64,000 nt of DNA from a virus. Position 1 is the first letter of the stretch. Each line of letters starts with the position of its first letter. A program made the position numbers and the translations under genes. Shown here piece after piece: positions 8,346 through 17,500 of this stretch. Below the pieces are notes generated by a model that was not told the origin of the DNA, did no database searches, and was given only the letters and a program-made list of their open reading frames with translations. Location of the stretch: positions 1-64,000 of IMG/VR virus record IMGVR_UViG_3300047319_001547. One strand, given 5' to 3'.

Positions 8346-8527
8346 CGATCAAGAAGTGCGGCTGCGGACGCACCTACGACCTCGCTGCGTGGAATCGTCT
8401 GCAGTATGTGGGCATCCAGGAAGGCGAGCTCACCTACGACCTGGAGCTCCGGAACTGCTTCTGCGGGTCGACGATCTCCCTGCGCAAATCAGTGCGGTTG
8501 ACCCGTCGGTCAGGAGCCTCAGACTAG
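8336..8527 (+). CDS. Small zinc-ribbon protein
   Basis: 63 residues, GTG start. Two cysteine knuckles, CGCGRTYD near the N-terminus and NCFCGSTI near residue 40, make a treble-clef or zinc-ribbon-like fold likely. Such small Cys4 proteins are common in phage accessory regions; the partner is unknown. Confidence 0.6.
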   Translation: MPVAIKKCGCGRTYDLAAWNRLQYVGIQEGELTYDLELRNCFCGSTISLRKSVRLTRRSGASD

Positions 8528-8534
8528 ACAGGAG

Positions 8535-8882
8535 ATGGCGGACCGGGCGGCAAGGATCGGAAGGATGCTCCCGCCGCAGATGGACGTCGTGCAGAGAAGC
8601 GAGTGGAATCACTTCACTCATCTGCTGCTGACCGACGGGCAGCTGCTGGATCTGCTGAGGAAGCGCTGGCCGGACTTCAAGGTCGAGCGCACCAACTCCG
8701 AGGGGATGGACGCCTGGACGGCCGCCCCCACGCCCGCGCGCCCCTGCTGGCTGGTGAGGTTTCACGACGGGACGAACAAGCACCAGATCGCCATCACGAT
8801 CGAGGACGGGCACGAGTGGCTTTGCTATCGCTTCGCCCTCTACACCGCCTACGTGTTTCACCTTTCTGGGAGCGGATCATGA
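8535..8882 (+). CDS. Hypothetical protein
   Basis: 115 residues, ATG start. Predicted soluble, with WLVRFHDGTNKHQIAITIEDG as a strand-rich core. The stop overlaps the next ATG. No family recognised. Confidence 0.55.
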   Translation: MADRAARIGRMLPPQMDVVQRSEWNHFTHLLLTDGQLLDLLRKRWPDFKVERTNSEGMDAWTAAPTPARPCWLVRFHDGTNKHQIAITIEDGHEWLCYRFALYTAYVFHLSGSGS

Positions 8883-9055
8883 CGCCTGAGGTTCGAGAGA
8901 TCTACGACGCCCTGATTGCCAAGCCGGCCATCTTCGGTGACGCGCGCGCCCGCTACGAGAAGCTTCGGGCGCGGATCATCGAGGAGGTCGGCTACAACGC
9001 CTTCTGGGACCGGCAGCACGAAGCGTTCGTGGAGCTGGGGCGCAACAGACCGTGA
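8879..9055 (+). CDS. Small hypothetical protein
   Basis: 58 residues, ATGA overlap start. All-helical, charged. The stop overlaps the next GTG. No family recognised. Confidence 0.5.
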   Translation: MTPEVREIYDALIAKPAIFGDARARYEKLRARIIEEVGYNAFWDRQHEAFVELGRNRP

Positions 9056-9324
9056 GCATGCGAGAGATCCTCGAAGGCGTCCCGGAGGGCGAGCCGTCCG
9101 AGCTGGTGGCACGAATGGGTCGCCGCGTCACCGACGTCTACTACGTCTCGCTGGAGGCCATCAGCGACGAGGAGCGGAACGCCTTCCTGAAGTGGCTGGT
9201 GGATCTCGTCGAGCACCGAGACTGGCGGTCGCTGCTGATCGAGGTCGAGAAGGGCCGGCCGATCGCCAACGGGATGACGACCGACGGGGAGGTTCACTCC
9301 TTCGGCTGGCCGGTCTGGTCGTAG
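9052..9324 (+). CDS. Hypothetical protein
   Basis: 90 residues from a GTG in a 4-bp overlap; an ATG two codons later is an alternative. Helical, with ISDEERNAFLKWLVDLVE in the middle. No family recognised. Confidence 0.5.
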   Translation: MSMREILEGVPEGEPSELVARMGRRVTDVYYVSLEAISDEERNAFLKWLVDLVEHRDWRSLLIEVEKGRPIANGMTTDGEVHSFGWPVWS

Positions 9325-9344
9325 GGGCGCGGCAAGAAGCGCAC

Positions 9345-9788
9345 GTGACCGAAGAAGCGAAGATTCCAGAGCTCGGAACGTCGGACGAGATGACGCTCAC
9401 GATCGCCGAGGAGGCGCTTGGGTTCGCGCGCGCCCGCATGACGCAGCTCATCTCCCAGCTTCTGGTCGAGACCGACACGCAGTGGGCGAAGGATCTGCTG
9501 CGCGAATTCGCCTGCGTTCTCCCGCACTACCACCGCGCCCTCAAGCTGCTGGTGGCGCTCCGTCTGCGCTCACCCTGGTGGCAGCCGGTCAAGTTCACGA
9601 TCGGGCCGAACGGCGAACCGGACTTCGGTAAGACTGAGATCCCCGACCACGAAGACCGCACCACCTGCTTCCGGGCTCAGCACTTCGCCCGGAGGACGAT
9701 CGGCGATCGAACGGTCTTCACGTTCCGAGACTTCAACGGGCTGTCGATCGACGTCTCGATGCCCTCAGACACCGGGCTCCCGTTGTGA
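9345..9788 (+). CDS. Hypothetical protein
   Basis: 147 residues, GTG start. The N-terminal 70 residues are helical; the C-terminal half contains PDHEDRTTCFRAQHFARR and a FTFRDFNGLSIDV strand. The stop overlaps the next GTG. No family recognised. Confidence 0.55.
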   Translation: MTEEAKIPELGTSDEMTLTIAEEALGFARARMTQLISQLLVETDTQWAKDLLREFACVLPHYHRALKLLVALRLRSPWWQPVKFTIGPNGEPDFGKTEIPDHEDRTTCFRAQHFARRTIGDRTVFTFRDFNGLSIDVSMPSDTGLPL

Positions 9789-10033
9789 GTCGCAGCGCAG
9801 CAAGGTCGACGCCGAGAGACGGACAGGTGCGCTGCACCATCCACCAGTTCCCGAAGCGCTTCGGGCTCGCCAAGCCTCTCTGGGTGGCGGTCATCTGGCA
9901 GGACGGGCTGGTGCACGATGCGTTCGAGTCGACCGTCAGCGAGCAACAGGTATGGTGCGACGTCCTGAAGAAGTGGCCGAACGCCGTGCTGGTCCCGGAG
10001 GGCTGGCGCCCGTGGCGGTCCGAGGTCGCGTGA
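9785..10033 (+). CDS. Hypothetical protein
   Basis: 82 residues, GTG in a 4-bp overlap. Short beta-rich protein with LWVAVIWQDGLVHDAF and WPNAVLVPEGWRPW. No family recognised. Confidence 0.5.
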   Translation: MSRSAARSTPRDGQVRCTIHQFPKRFGLAKPLWVAVIWQDGLVHDAFESTVSEQQVWCDVLKKWPNAVLVPEGWRPWRSEVA

Positions 10034-10128
10034 GGGGCTTCATCTGGGGCGGCCCGAACCGCCTGCGTCTCCCCTTCTGGGGGACCGTTTGGGCGATCAT
10101 CCGCGAGGTCTGTAGGATCGGGCGATGA
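10030..10128 (+). CDS. Possible 32-residue membrane peptide
   Basis: A frame from GTG (GTGA overlap with the upstream stop) to a TGA that overlaps the ATG at 10125. The peptide is basic and aromatic-rich (GFIWGG, PFWGTVWAII). It is supported only by overlaps on both sides. A TAGGAT promoter-like hexamer lies within its last codons, so the stretch may be purely regulatory. Confidence 0.35.
   Translation: MRGFIWGGPNRLRLPFWGTVWAIIREVCRIGR
10113..10124 (+). promoter_or_regulatory. Candidate leaderless promoter (-10 TAGGAT)
   Basis: TAGGAT at 10113-10118 is followed by 6 nt and then ATG at 10125, the same geometry as the stronger promoters in this window. The -35 region is weak (TTGGGC at 18 bp). 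Confidence 0.4.
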
Positions 10129-10412
10129 TCGTTCTCATCTGGGTGTTCTGGGCACTCGTCAGCGTCGCGTCGATCGCGTGCATCTGGAAGCTCGGCCGGT
10201 GGATCTCGAGATGGTGGTCGGACGTCCCGAAGGCGGCCGCCTATCCGAGTCGAACATTCCGCCCCGAGGCGGAGCCGGATCCGTTTCCGATGCGCCCCCT
10301 CGCGAAGGCATACCCGAAGGCGCCGGACCGTCCCGTCAGTCGGACGATGAAGACCCACAAGGCACGGGTGGCGGCCAAGACGAAGGCGAAGCGCGGCAAG
10401 AAGAAACCGTGA
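10125..10412 (+). CDS. Membrane-anchored basic protein
   Basis: 95 residues. Residues 2-22 are a hydrophobic membrane segment (IVLIWVFWALVSVASIACIW), then a Pro-rich linker and a very basic C-terminus (KTKAKRGKKK). One-pass anchors with a basic tail are common among phage holin-like and accessory proteins; no function is assigned. The stop overlaps the next GTG. Confidence 0.55.
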   Translation: MIVLIWVFWALVSVASIACIWKLGRWISRWWSDVPKAAAYPSRTFRPEAEPDPFPMRPLAKAYPKAPDRPVSRTMKTHKARVAAKTKAKRGKKKP

Positions 10413-10843
10413 GCCAAGACGGAAAGATCGAGCTGGAACTCGAGTTCCAAGACCAGCTTTCCACCATCGCCCAGCGGCTCGACGAGATCGGGCTGGCGCA
10501 GAATGCCGACCTGACGCTCATCCAGCCGATCGAGGGCGCGTACGGACGGTTCGCGGTCCTGAGGGTGGTGGGGGCGGACGAGATGTCGCGCCTCCAGCCG
10601 ATGAGACCGCGCTCCCAGGAGCCGACGGAGGACCGCCGGCGAGCGCTCGGAGCGCGCATCAAGCTGCTGGTCCAGGTCAAGTACGGCGCGCAGTTCACGC
10701 GCGAGTCCGCCCTGTCGTGGCTCCGAAATGAGCGCAAGCTGCTGCCGCAGGAGTCTATTGAGCAGCTCGACCTGCTGCTGAATCGCGGCGCCCTGATGGT
10801 CGATCCCGACGGCTTCCTGAAGTTCCCGCCCGAGACGGTCTGA
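10409..10843 (+). CDS. Hypothetical protein with palindrome in its first codons
   Basis: 144 residues from the GTG in a 4-bp overlap. Palindrome copy 5 encodes ELEFQ at about residues 10-14. The rest is helical and strongly charged, with GARIKLLVQVKYGAQFTRESALSWLRNE and a C-terminal DPDGFLKFP. No family recognised. Confidence 0.55.
   Translation: MSQDGKIELELEFQDQLSTIAQRLDEIGLAQNADLTLIQPIEGAYGRFAVLRVVGADEMSRLQPMRPRSQEPTEDRRRALGARIKLLVQVKYGAQFTRESALSWLRNERKLLPQESIEQLDLLLNRGALMVDPDGFLKFPPETV
10434..10449. repeat. 16-bp palindrome, copy 5
   Basis: TGGAACTCGAGTTCCA, 22 bp after the stop of the gene at 10125 and inside the start of the gene at 10409. Confidence 0.95.
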
Positions 10844-10882
10844 TTTTTCTCCTGCCCGGCGGGGGCTGATACGCAAGGGGGG

Positions 10883-11884
10883 ATGGCCACTTTCGTCCTC
10901 GCGAACGACATCAACGTCAGCGGCACGCGGATGCGCGCGGGGAAACTGATCTCCGACACGGTGTACGTGATCGCCACCCTCCAGCTGGCGGGTGCCATCC
11001 TGGTGCCGGTCACCACCCAGGTGACGGCGCGCTCGAAGGTGCTTCAGAGCAAGTCGAAGAGCGGGCAGGACCCGACGTTCGAGAACGCGACGCGGTTCGA
11101 CACGATCGATCCGTTCGTCCCGGCCGCCGGCGGCACGCTCGCGGGTGACGTCACGGGCCCGGTCGCGACGAACACGGTCGTCAATCTGACGGGCGCCGCG
11201 GGCGTCGTGACTGTCTCGGCCGCCACTTCGATGGCGTTCGGCACCAACCCGGCGGCGTCGGGACTCATCCGCCTGCCGAACAACACCACGATTTCAGCAA
11301 GGAATCCGGGCAACACTGCCGACCGAACGCTGATCACTCTGAGCGCTTCTGACGGCGTCGTGATCGGAGACGCCGCCTCGACAGGACCGACAAATCTCCT
11401 CGCCGGGTCGACGATCGGAATCAATTCGTCGTCGAATGCGAACGCGGGAATCAACCTTCAGTCAGGCTCGTCTGGAGCGATAGTTCTCACGGCCGGCGGC
11501 GCCAGCCTCAGGGTCGATTCGACCAACACGCTCACGCTCACGCCCAACGGTCACGGCGTCATCATTTTGAACGGGGCGCAGCGGGTCAACACCGTCTCGA
11601 AGGGCGCCGCCTACACGGCCGACTCGACGCTGTCCGACTACGCGATTCTCCTCACCGGCACCGCCAACGCGCAGACGCTCCCGCCCGCCACCGCGGGCCG
11701 CGTCGTCGTCTACAAGGATTCGGCCGGCAACGCGGCGGCTCAGAACAAGACCCTGACGCCCGCCGCCGGGACGATCGACGGCGCCGCCACCTACGTGCTG
11801 AACGTCAACAACGGGGCGATCGTCCTGCTGTCGGACGGCGCCAACTGGTTCGTCATCGGCTCGTACAACGGCACCGTCATCTGA
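10883..11884 (+). CDS. Tail fibre-like virion protein
   Basis: 333 residues, ATG start behind a GGGGGG-type ribosome site. Residues 1-75 (MATFVLANDINVSG... AGKLI.D... ILVPV) form an N-terminal module shared with the protein at 12316 and, more weakly, those at 41089 and 46569. The middle is a Ser/Thr/Asn/Gly-rich beta repeat region. The last 85 residues (LPPATAGRVVVYKDSAGNAA ... GTIDGA ... LLSDGANWFVIGSY) match the tip domain of many phage fibres. Inferred role: a fibre or decoration attached to the virion by the shared module. Confidence 0.7.
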   Translation: MATFVLANDINVSGTRMRAGKLISDTVYVIATLQLAGAILVPVTTQVTARSKVLQSKSKSGQDPTFENATRFDTIDPFVPAAGGTLAGDVTGPVATNTVVNLTGAAGVVTVSAATSMAFGTNPAASGLIRLPNNTTISARNPGNTADRTLITLSASDGVVIGDAASTGPTNLLAGSTIGINSSSNANAGINLQSGSSGAIVLTAGGASLRVDSTNTLTLTPNGHGVIILNGAQRVNTVSKGAAYTADSTLSDYAILLTGTANAQTLPPATAGRVVVYKDSAGNAAAQNKTLTPAAGTIDGAATYVLNVNNGAIVLLSDGANWFVIGSYNGTVI

Positions 11885-11938
11885 TCGCCCTTTACGGGCG
11901 CGCGGTCCGTCTGTAGCCTCCTCACTGGAGGCGCGAAG

Positions 11939-12262
11939 ATGGCGGACAGGACGTTCAAGAAGCCCGATTCGTTTCAGGTCAAGGTGCGGATGCCGGACGG
12001 CACGGAGACGACCGCGCCCTACGGGTTCGACGACTTTCTGGTCGAGTACGTCTGGCCGCACGCGAAGTGGAACGAGGACGCGTGGGAGGAAGCGCAGATC
12101 CGCATCGGCGACGCTCTGGAGGGCGTCGAGGACGGTGGCGACGTCGGCCTGAAGCTCGAGGATTGGGAGAAGCTCCGCGAGGCCGTCAAGGCGGCGCAGA
12201 TCGGCGGCCGCTACGCGCCGAAGGTCCGCCGCATGACGCGCGCGGTGAACACCGCCTGCTGA
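11939..12262 (+). CDS. Hypothetical protein of the fibre block
   Basis: 107 residues, ATG behind a GGAGG site, with a TAGCCT -10-like hexamer at 11914. Acidic, with KVRMPDGTETTAPYGFDDFLVEYVWP and a helical, Glu-rich second half. No family recognised; placement between two paralogous fibre-type genes suggests an associated role. Confidence 0.55.
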   Translation: MADRTFKKPDSFQVKVRMPDGTETTAPYGFDDFLVEYVWPHAKWNEDAWEEAQIRIGDALEGVEDGGDVGLKLEDWEKLREAVKAAQIGGRYAPKVRRMTRAVNTAC

Positions 12263-12263
12263 C

Positions 12264-12293
12264 GCGGTTCGGAAAAGTCTCTTCCGGGACCGC
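12264..12293 (+). other. Inverted repeat (possible terminator or leader hairpin)
   Basis: GCGGTTC and GGAA at 12264-12274 pair with TTCC and GGACCGC at 12282-12293. A second hairpin, CCCGCC/GGCGGG, immediately precedes the ATG at 12316 and would overlap its ribosome site. There is no T-run. Confidence 0.4.
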
Positions 12294-12315
12294 CCGCCAG
12301 TAAGCTCGGCGGGAG

Positions 12316-12939
12316 ATGGCGCAGTACGTCCTGGCGAACGACATCATGCTGACGGACCGCGGGCTCGTCCGGCGCCTTCCGGCCGGCAAGATCATCGACG
12401 ACCGGCAGTTCAACATCGCGCTCCTCCAGACGCTCGGCGCCCTGCTGGTGCCGGTGTCGGGCGCCGCTCTGGCGCGCTCTGCTCAGCTCCTCAAGCAGCA
12501 GCGCAGGGGGCTGACGCCGAACTTCGACATCGCGACCCGGACCGATTCGGTCGACCCGTTCCTGACCCCCACGGTCGGCTCTTCCCCCACGACGCGCGCC
12601 TACGCGAACGAGAGCAACTCGCCCTATCTGGTGCTGGCGACCGATGACCTGATCTTCGTCGACAACAGCGTGGCGGGCGCCCAGGTGACGGTGCTGTTCG
12701 AGGCGGCGCCGGCCGCCGGCGCGGTCCATCAGGTCATCTGGTGGAAATCGATGTCGCCGCCCGGCCGGCCTCCGATCGTCAGCGGAAACGGAGCGCAGAT
12801 CGCCGACTGGAACAGCGCGTCGGGCTTCACGTCGATCGGTCCGACGACTTCGATCACCGCGCTGGGGTCGTCTGGCAAGTGGGAGTTCGTCGCGGCTGTG
12901 AACGGAAACCCGGTGAATGCATGGATCCTCGTCGTCTGA
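12316..12939 (+). CDS. Fibre-type virion protein sharing the N-terminal module
   Basis: 207 residues, ATG start. Residues 1-80 (MAQYVLANDIMLTDRGL ... AGKIIDDRQFNIALLQ ... LLVPV) align by eye with the start of the protein at 10883, including the trailing FD.ATR.DS.DPF. The C-terminal 120 residues form a different beta-rich domain. Reads as the same anchoring module carrying another head domain. The next gene starts within its last codons. Confidence 0.6.
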   Translation: MAQYVLANDIMLTDRGLVRRLPAGKIIDDRQFNIALLQTLGALLVPVSGAALARSAQLLKQQRRGLTPNFDIATRTDSVDPFLTPTVGSSPTTRAYANESNSPYLVLATDDLIFVDNSVAGAQVTVLFEAAPAAGAVHQVIWWKSMSPPGRPPIVSGNGAQIADWNSASGFTSIGPTTSITALGSSGKWEFVAAVNGNPVNAWILVV

Positions 12940-14525
12940 TCGCCCTCCTGGTCGTTCTTCTCGGGCTCGCGTCGTCTGGCGGGTGCATCTCGCACTCGCA
13001 CGTCTCGCAGGGAGTTCCGGTCGCCAGCACGGGACTCATTCTCTGCAGGGCGAACTACGCGGAGCCGAAAGACGGGCGCGCGACGTTCAACTGCAGGGTC
13101 TTCAGCGAGCAGGAGTTCGCGCACGCTCCGACGGAGCGCCAGCTGTACGCCGTCGGGGCGCAGCCGCCGATCATCAATCCTCTCTGGAATCAGCCGACCT
13201 GGTGCGTCGACGGCGGAAATATTTCTGGCTGCGCATCCGACAAGCTGAACGATGGAGCGGTCTGCGCGTGCGGCGCGTCGGGGCACGGCCCGCTGGTGAC
13301 CGTTCGGGAGTTGACGGATCACCGATGGGGGTGTGCGGGAGCGACCGAATGTCCGCGAGTGACGTCCGCCAGCATGACGATCACGTTGGCGTCGTCGCAG
13401 GTGGGGGGAGACGTCTTCACGTTTCAGCCCACGTTCGAGGGAGGCGGGCCGATCGTCCTGCAGGGGGCGCTCGGCGCCGCGCAGACGATCGGGACCGGAA
13501 CTCTGGCGGGTGTGACGTTGTCGACCCGAACTAACAACGCGCCGCCCGCCAAAGCGACGCTGACTCCGTCTGGAGGATCCGTCGCGCTTCATCAGCTCAT
13601 CTTCGACTCGACCGCGAACGCGTACTTCTGGGTCACCAAGAGCGACGGCGCGAACGTCTGGGAGCTCTCCAACCCGATCGCGGCGTTCAATCTGTCGACC
13701 CCGAACGTTCTGCAGCCCGCGGTCACGATATCGAACGGCGACGCGTACACGATCTATCGTCCCGTCACCTCCACGCCGCTGCTCGTGAAGCCCAGGTGCG
13801 GGAACACCGCTACGAACCTGAATCTTTATCATCTGACGTTGTGGAACGATCAGACGACCATGACGACGGGCCCCAACGTCAACGTGATCGAGAGTGCCGT
13901 GAATGCGTACTGGAAGGCGGTCGATCCGATCACGAATCTGGTCCCGATGGTGTTCAACTCTGACACCGGGTTCTTCGTGCAGTCCGCCGCCGACAAGCAG
14001 GCGGCCACCGGCTACGCGTTCATCGGAGGTCAGAACATCGGGGGAAATTACATGATCGGCGACATCGTCATCGATGGAGATTTCGTGATCGCCAATGGTG
14101 GTGTGATCGGCATGCTGAGCGGCACGGTCGGCACCGCATTCGTCGGCCCCGGATCGACGATCAGCATCGACGGCTTGGTGCTCGCGGTCGCGAACGACAT
14201 CAGCGGGTCGGTGTACAACGGCGGGATCCCTGTCTGGTATGGGCCCGGTCAGGCGTTCGTTCATGGGGGAGGACACCTCTACTACCCGGGGGGAGCCAAC
14301 AAGGCGGCGACGACGTTTCCGTTGGCGGGAGGACTCCGACAGACCGGACCCAAATCCGCCTTCGACACGAGCGTCGATCCAGCAATTCTGCATCCGCGAG
14401 CCGACGACGGGCACGCGTTCGTGCTCGACCTCGACCTGCCGATCAGTTCGGGTGGGTACGGAATGGGCGCATCGAGCAATTGTTCGGTCGCCCCCGACAC
14501 GTCGATCTGCAATCAGGGCCCCTGA
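12921..14525 (+). CDS. Secreted or lipid-anchored fibre-like protein
   Basis: 534 residues from the ATG at 12921, chosen because a typical signal peptide follows (DPRR then LIALLVVLLGLASSGGC). The Cys could be a lipobox cysteine, although Ser-Gly-Gly-Cys is not ideal. A Cys-rich N-terminal part follows, then a module with GALGAAQTIGTGTL ... LIFDS ... ANVWELS ... ISNGDAYTIYRPVT that is repeated in the neighbouring fibre at 14563. A Gly-rich beta-helix-like C-terminus ends the protein. A signal peptide on a fibre-type protein is odd for a virion component and suggests export to the host surface. Confidence 0.6.
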   Translation: MDPRRLIALLVVLLGLASSGGCISHSHVSQGVPVASTGLILCRANYAEPKDGRATFNCRVFSEQEFAHAPTERQLYAVGAQPPIINPLWNQPTWCVDGGNISGCASDKLNDGAVCACGASGHGPLVTVRELTDHRWGCAGATECPRVTSASMTITLASSQVGGDVFTFQPTFEGGGPIVLQGALGAAQTIGTGTLAGVTLSTRTNNAPPAKATLTPSGGSVALHQLIFDSTANAYFWVTKSDGANVWELSNPIAAFNLSTPNVLQPAVTISNGDAYTIYRPVTSTPLLVKPRCGNTATNLNLYHLTLWNDQTTMTTGPNVNVIESAVNAYWKAVDPITNLVPMVFNSDTGFFVQSAADKQAATGYAFIGGQNIGGNYMIGDIVIDGDFVIANGGVIGMLSGTVGTAFVGPGSTISIDGLVLAVANDISGSVYNGGIPVWYGPGQAFVHGGGHLYYPGGANKAATTFPLAGGLRQTGPKSAFDTSVDPAILHPRADDGHAFVLDLDLPISSGGYGMGASSNCSVAPDTSICNQGP

Positions 14526-14530
14526 ATGTG

Positions 14531-14562
14531 TTGACGTCCCAGCGCGATTGTAGGATCGCGCG
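14531..14562 (+). promoter_or_regulatory. Candidate leaderless promoter of the long fibre gene
   Basis: TTGACG at 14531 and TAGGAT at 14551-14556 with 6 nt before ATG 14563. The -35/-10 spacing is only 14 bp, so another -35 or an activator may be used. No Shine-Dalgarno sequence is present. Confidence 0.5.
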
Positions 14563-17500
14563 ATGGGGACCGCGCTGCTCAAGTTCTCTCAGGGGATCAC
14601 GATCGGGACCCCCGGCCAGGCCCTCATGGTGGTCGACGGGACGCCCGTCGTCGCCGGCAACAACGACGACTCACACATCGTCAAGTGGACCTTCACGTGG
14701 CTCGACACGCCTCCCGGGAGCGCGATCCCGCGCGGACTCGCCCAGACGGGTGCGACCCCGACCCTGACCTTCACGCCGGACGTCCCGGACAGCTACCTGC
14801 TGCAGCTGGACACGCTCGACGACACCGGCCACACCGCGACGGACATCCGGGCCGTGGCGGTCCTGCGCCCCACCGGCCGCTTCATCCCGCCGTTCGAGGG
14901 GTCTTCCACCAGCATAAACTTCGGCGGCCAGACGCGCGGCTGGGCGCCCGACATGGAGACGTGGCTGAACTACCTCGACAGCCTGACGTTCTCGAGCGGC
15001 GCGAAGTCGACGTTCGTCTTCCGACCCGCGGGGGTGGCGACCGGGAACGTCTACACGTCGTGGTCGCTGCTCGTGACGGCCCTGCTGGCGTGCCCCGGGC
15101 CGAAGTGGGTCGAGGTCGACGGGTCGCTCGCCGCCGCGCACGTTCCGACCGGCACGTGGAATCTCAACGGCTTCGTGACGTTCGTGACCTCTCAGGCGGT
15201 CGGCTCGGCGGCCGCGAAGCTGACGTTCGACGACGGCGCGGTCTTCACCTACACGCAGCTGACCCTCAGCGGCCCGGTCGTGTTCGCGTGCGACTCCACG
15301 TCGCCGGTTGCGACGCAGGGCGCCGGGTCTCTCCTGCTGCTGCGGGACGGCGCTCAGATCCTGTCGAACCCCGGCAAGGCGGTCTGGCTGCGCGTCTCGG
15401 CGTCGACCCCCCAGGTGGTGCTGCTGAACGGAAGCACGCTCGGCGGCGGAGCGACCGCGGCCGTGACGGTTGCGGCGGCGACCATCATGTCGCTGACGGT
15501 GTTCTCCAACTCCGTCGTCTCCGCGAGCGCGATCTCGGGCGCGGGCACCGTCAACGCCGTCCAGGACGACAGCGGGCTGGTGAATGCTCAGACGGTCGCG
15601 ACCCTCAACCTGACGCTGGCAGCGCTCTCTCAGCAGGTCGCCTACACGCCCGCCGTTCCGGCGGATTGGATCACGCCCAATCCGACTCAGGTCAAGCAGG
15701 CACTCGACGACCTGGCGGCGCTGGTGCCGCACACACGAAACTGGGCCGTCACAACCGTCTGGTGGGATCCGGCCAACAGCACAGCGCTCGCCTCCGACGA
15801 CATGACCAACCCGCTGCGAGGTCTCGACGCAGCGCACCCGCTCCTCACGTGGAACGCCGGCGTGGTGGGTGCCTTCTGGGGCACCTACAGCCCCAATTTC
15901 CCCGCGACCGTCACGGTCAATCAGATGAGCAGTCAGCCGGGGACGACCGACCCGGTGCAGCTCTCGCCTTACGGGGCGGTCGTTGTGATCGTAGGAGCTC
16001 TCGGTGCCGCGCAGACGATCGGGACCGGAACACTAGGAAGCGTCATCTCGAAGAACTCTTCAACTCGGCAACTGCTCACCGCAACGCTGACTCCCGGCAC
16101 CGGAGCGGTCGCGATCGGTCAGCTCATCTTCAATTCGTCAAAAGGATCTTATGCGCACATCAACTTCAATGTTTCGGGGAACGTCTGGAACATCTCGCAG
16201 CCTTACACAACGGGGCTGGCCGAAGACGATACTTGGGCCAACGGGGACAGCTACACGCTCTTCACTCCGGTCTCGACCGCAATCGGCGGCACTTATGCGT
16301 TGAATTCGTTCATCACGTTCGAATTCGTGTCTCAAATTACGGTGAACGCTGAAATAATCAAAACGAACTTTTTCTTCTGCAACATCCTAGGTCTGCTCAT
16401 AAACGGTGACACAAGCTCGATTGTGGCGTGCGACATCTCGAGTTCCGTTTGGCGAGCGATTGGGGTCGCGACGACGAACATCATCGGCGGCCAATATCGA
16501 GGCAACGCGATCGGCATTGCGGGACAGTTCGCCATTTCGGGCGACTTCATTTTCCGTGGACTCCAACTTCTTCAGGCAGCGGGGTCGATACAAAACTGCT
16601 GGACGATGAGCACCGGCGTTTCCCAAAACTTTTGGAACATCGTCGGCGGCGTGCAGGTGACCGGCTACCTGACGGGCGATTGGAAGATCAACGTATCCGT
16701 ATCCTCGTTCGGCTCTGGCGGTGCGCTCCAGCTCTCGAGTGGAACGTTCACGAGCAGGTTCCTCAACTCGGGAGGATTGCTGATCGACGGCGTCGCGTTC
16801 GCGGACGCATTCGATCGGACCGTCACGCCGGGGCAGTGGTATCCCAAGCGCGCGCTGACGGCGGCCGCGCTCGACGCGGCGATAGGGGGCCCCGGAGGAA
16901 CTGGGTTCAATGGGATCGCGTACGGCGCAGACGGTGCGGTGGCGATCTTCAGTTTGAGCGCGATCACCGACGTGTCCGCCACCACACCGTTCGTCCTGGA
17001 CGTCGCGCACGGCGGCACCGGGCTGGCTGCCCCGGGCGCCAACGGGAACGTGCTGACCAGCAACGGGAGCGTGTGGATCTCCGCCCCGCTGCCGGCCGAC
17101 GTCGACTTCTACCAGACGTTCGAGGCGAACGGCGTGGCGGGGGTTCCTCAGCGGGCGGCGGTCAACTTCGTCGCCGGCACCGGCATCTCGGTCGCAATCT
17201 CGGACGTCGCGGGAGTGACGACTCTCACGATCGTCAACACGTCGCCCGCGTCGGCAGACACGGACTTCTACCAGCAGGTCGAGGCGAACGCCGGCGGTTC
17301 GGTCGTCCAGCGGCCGATCTTGAACTTCATCAACGGGTCGAACATCAGCGTCACGGCGGTCGACAACCCGGGAAACAACCGGACGGACGTCACGGTGACC
17401 TCCACGGCCCCGGAGGGACCGGACTTCTACCAGACAGTCGTCGACGAATCGAACAACCCCGTCACGCAGCGTCCCACCATCAAGTTCGGCGGCAACGGCG

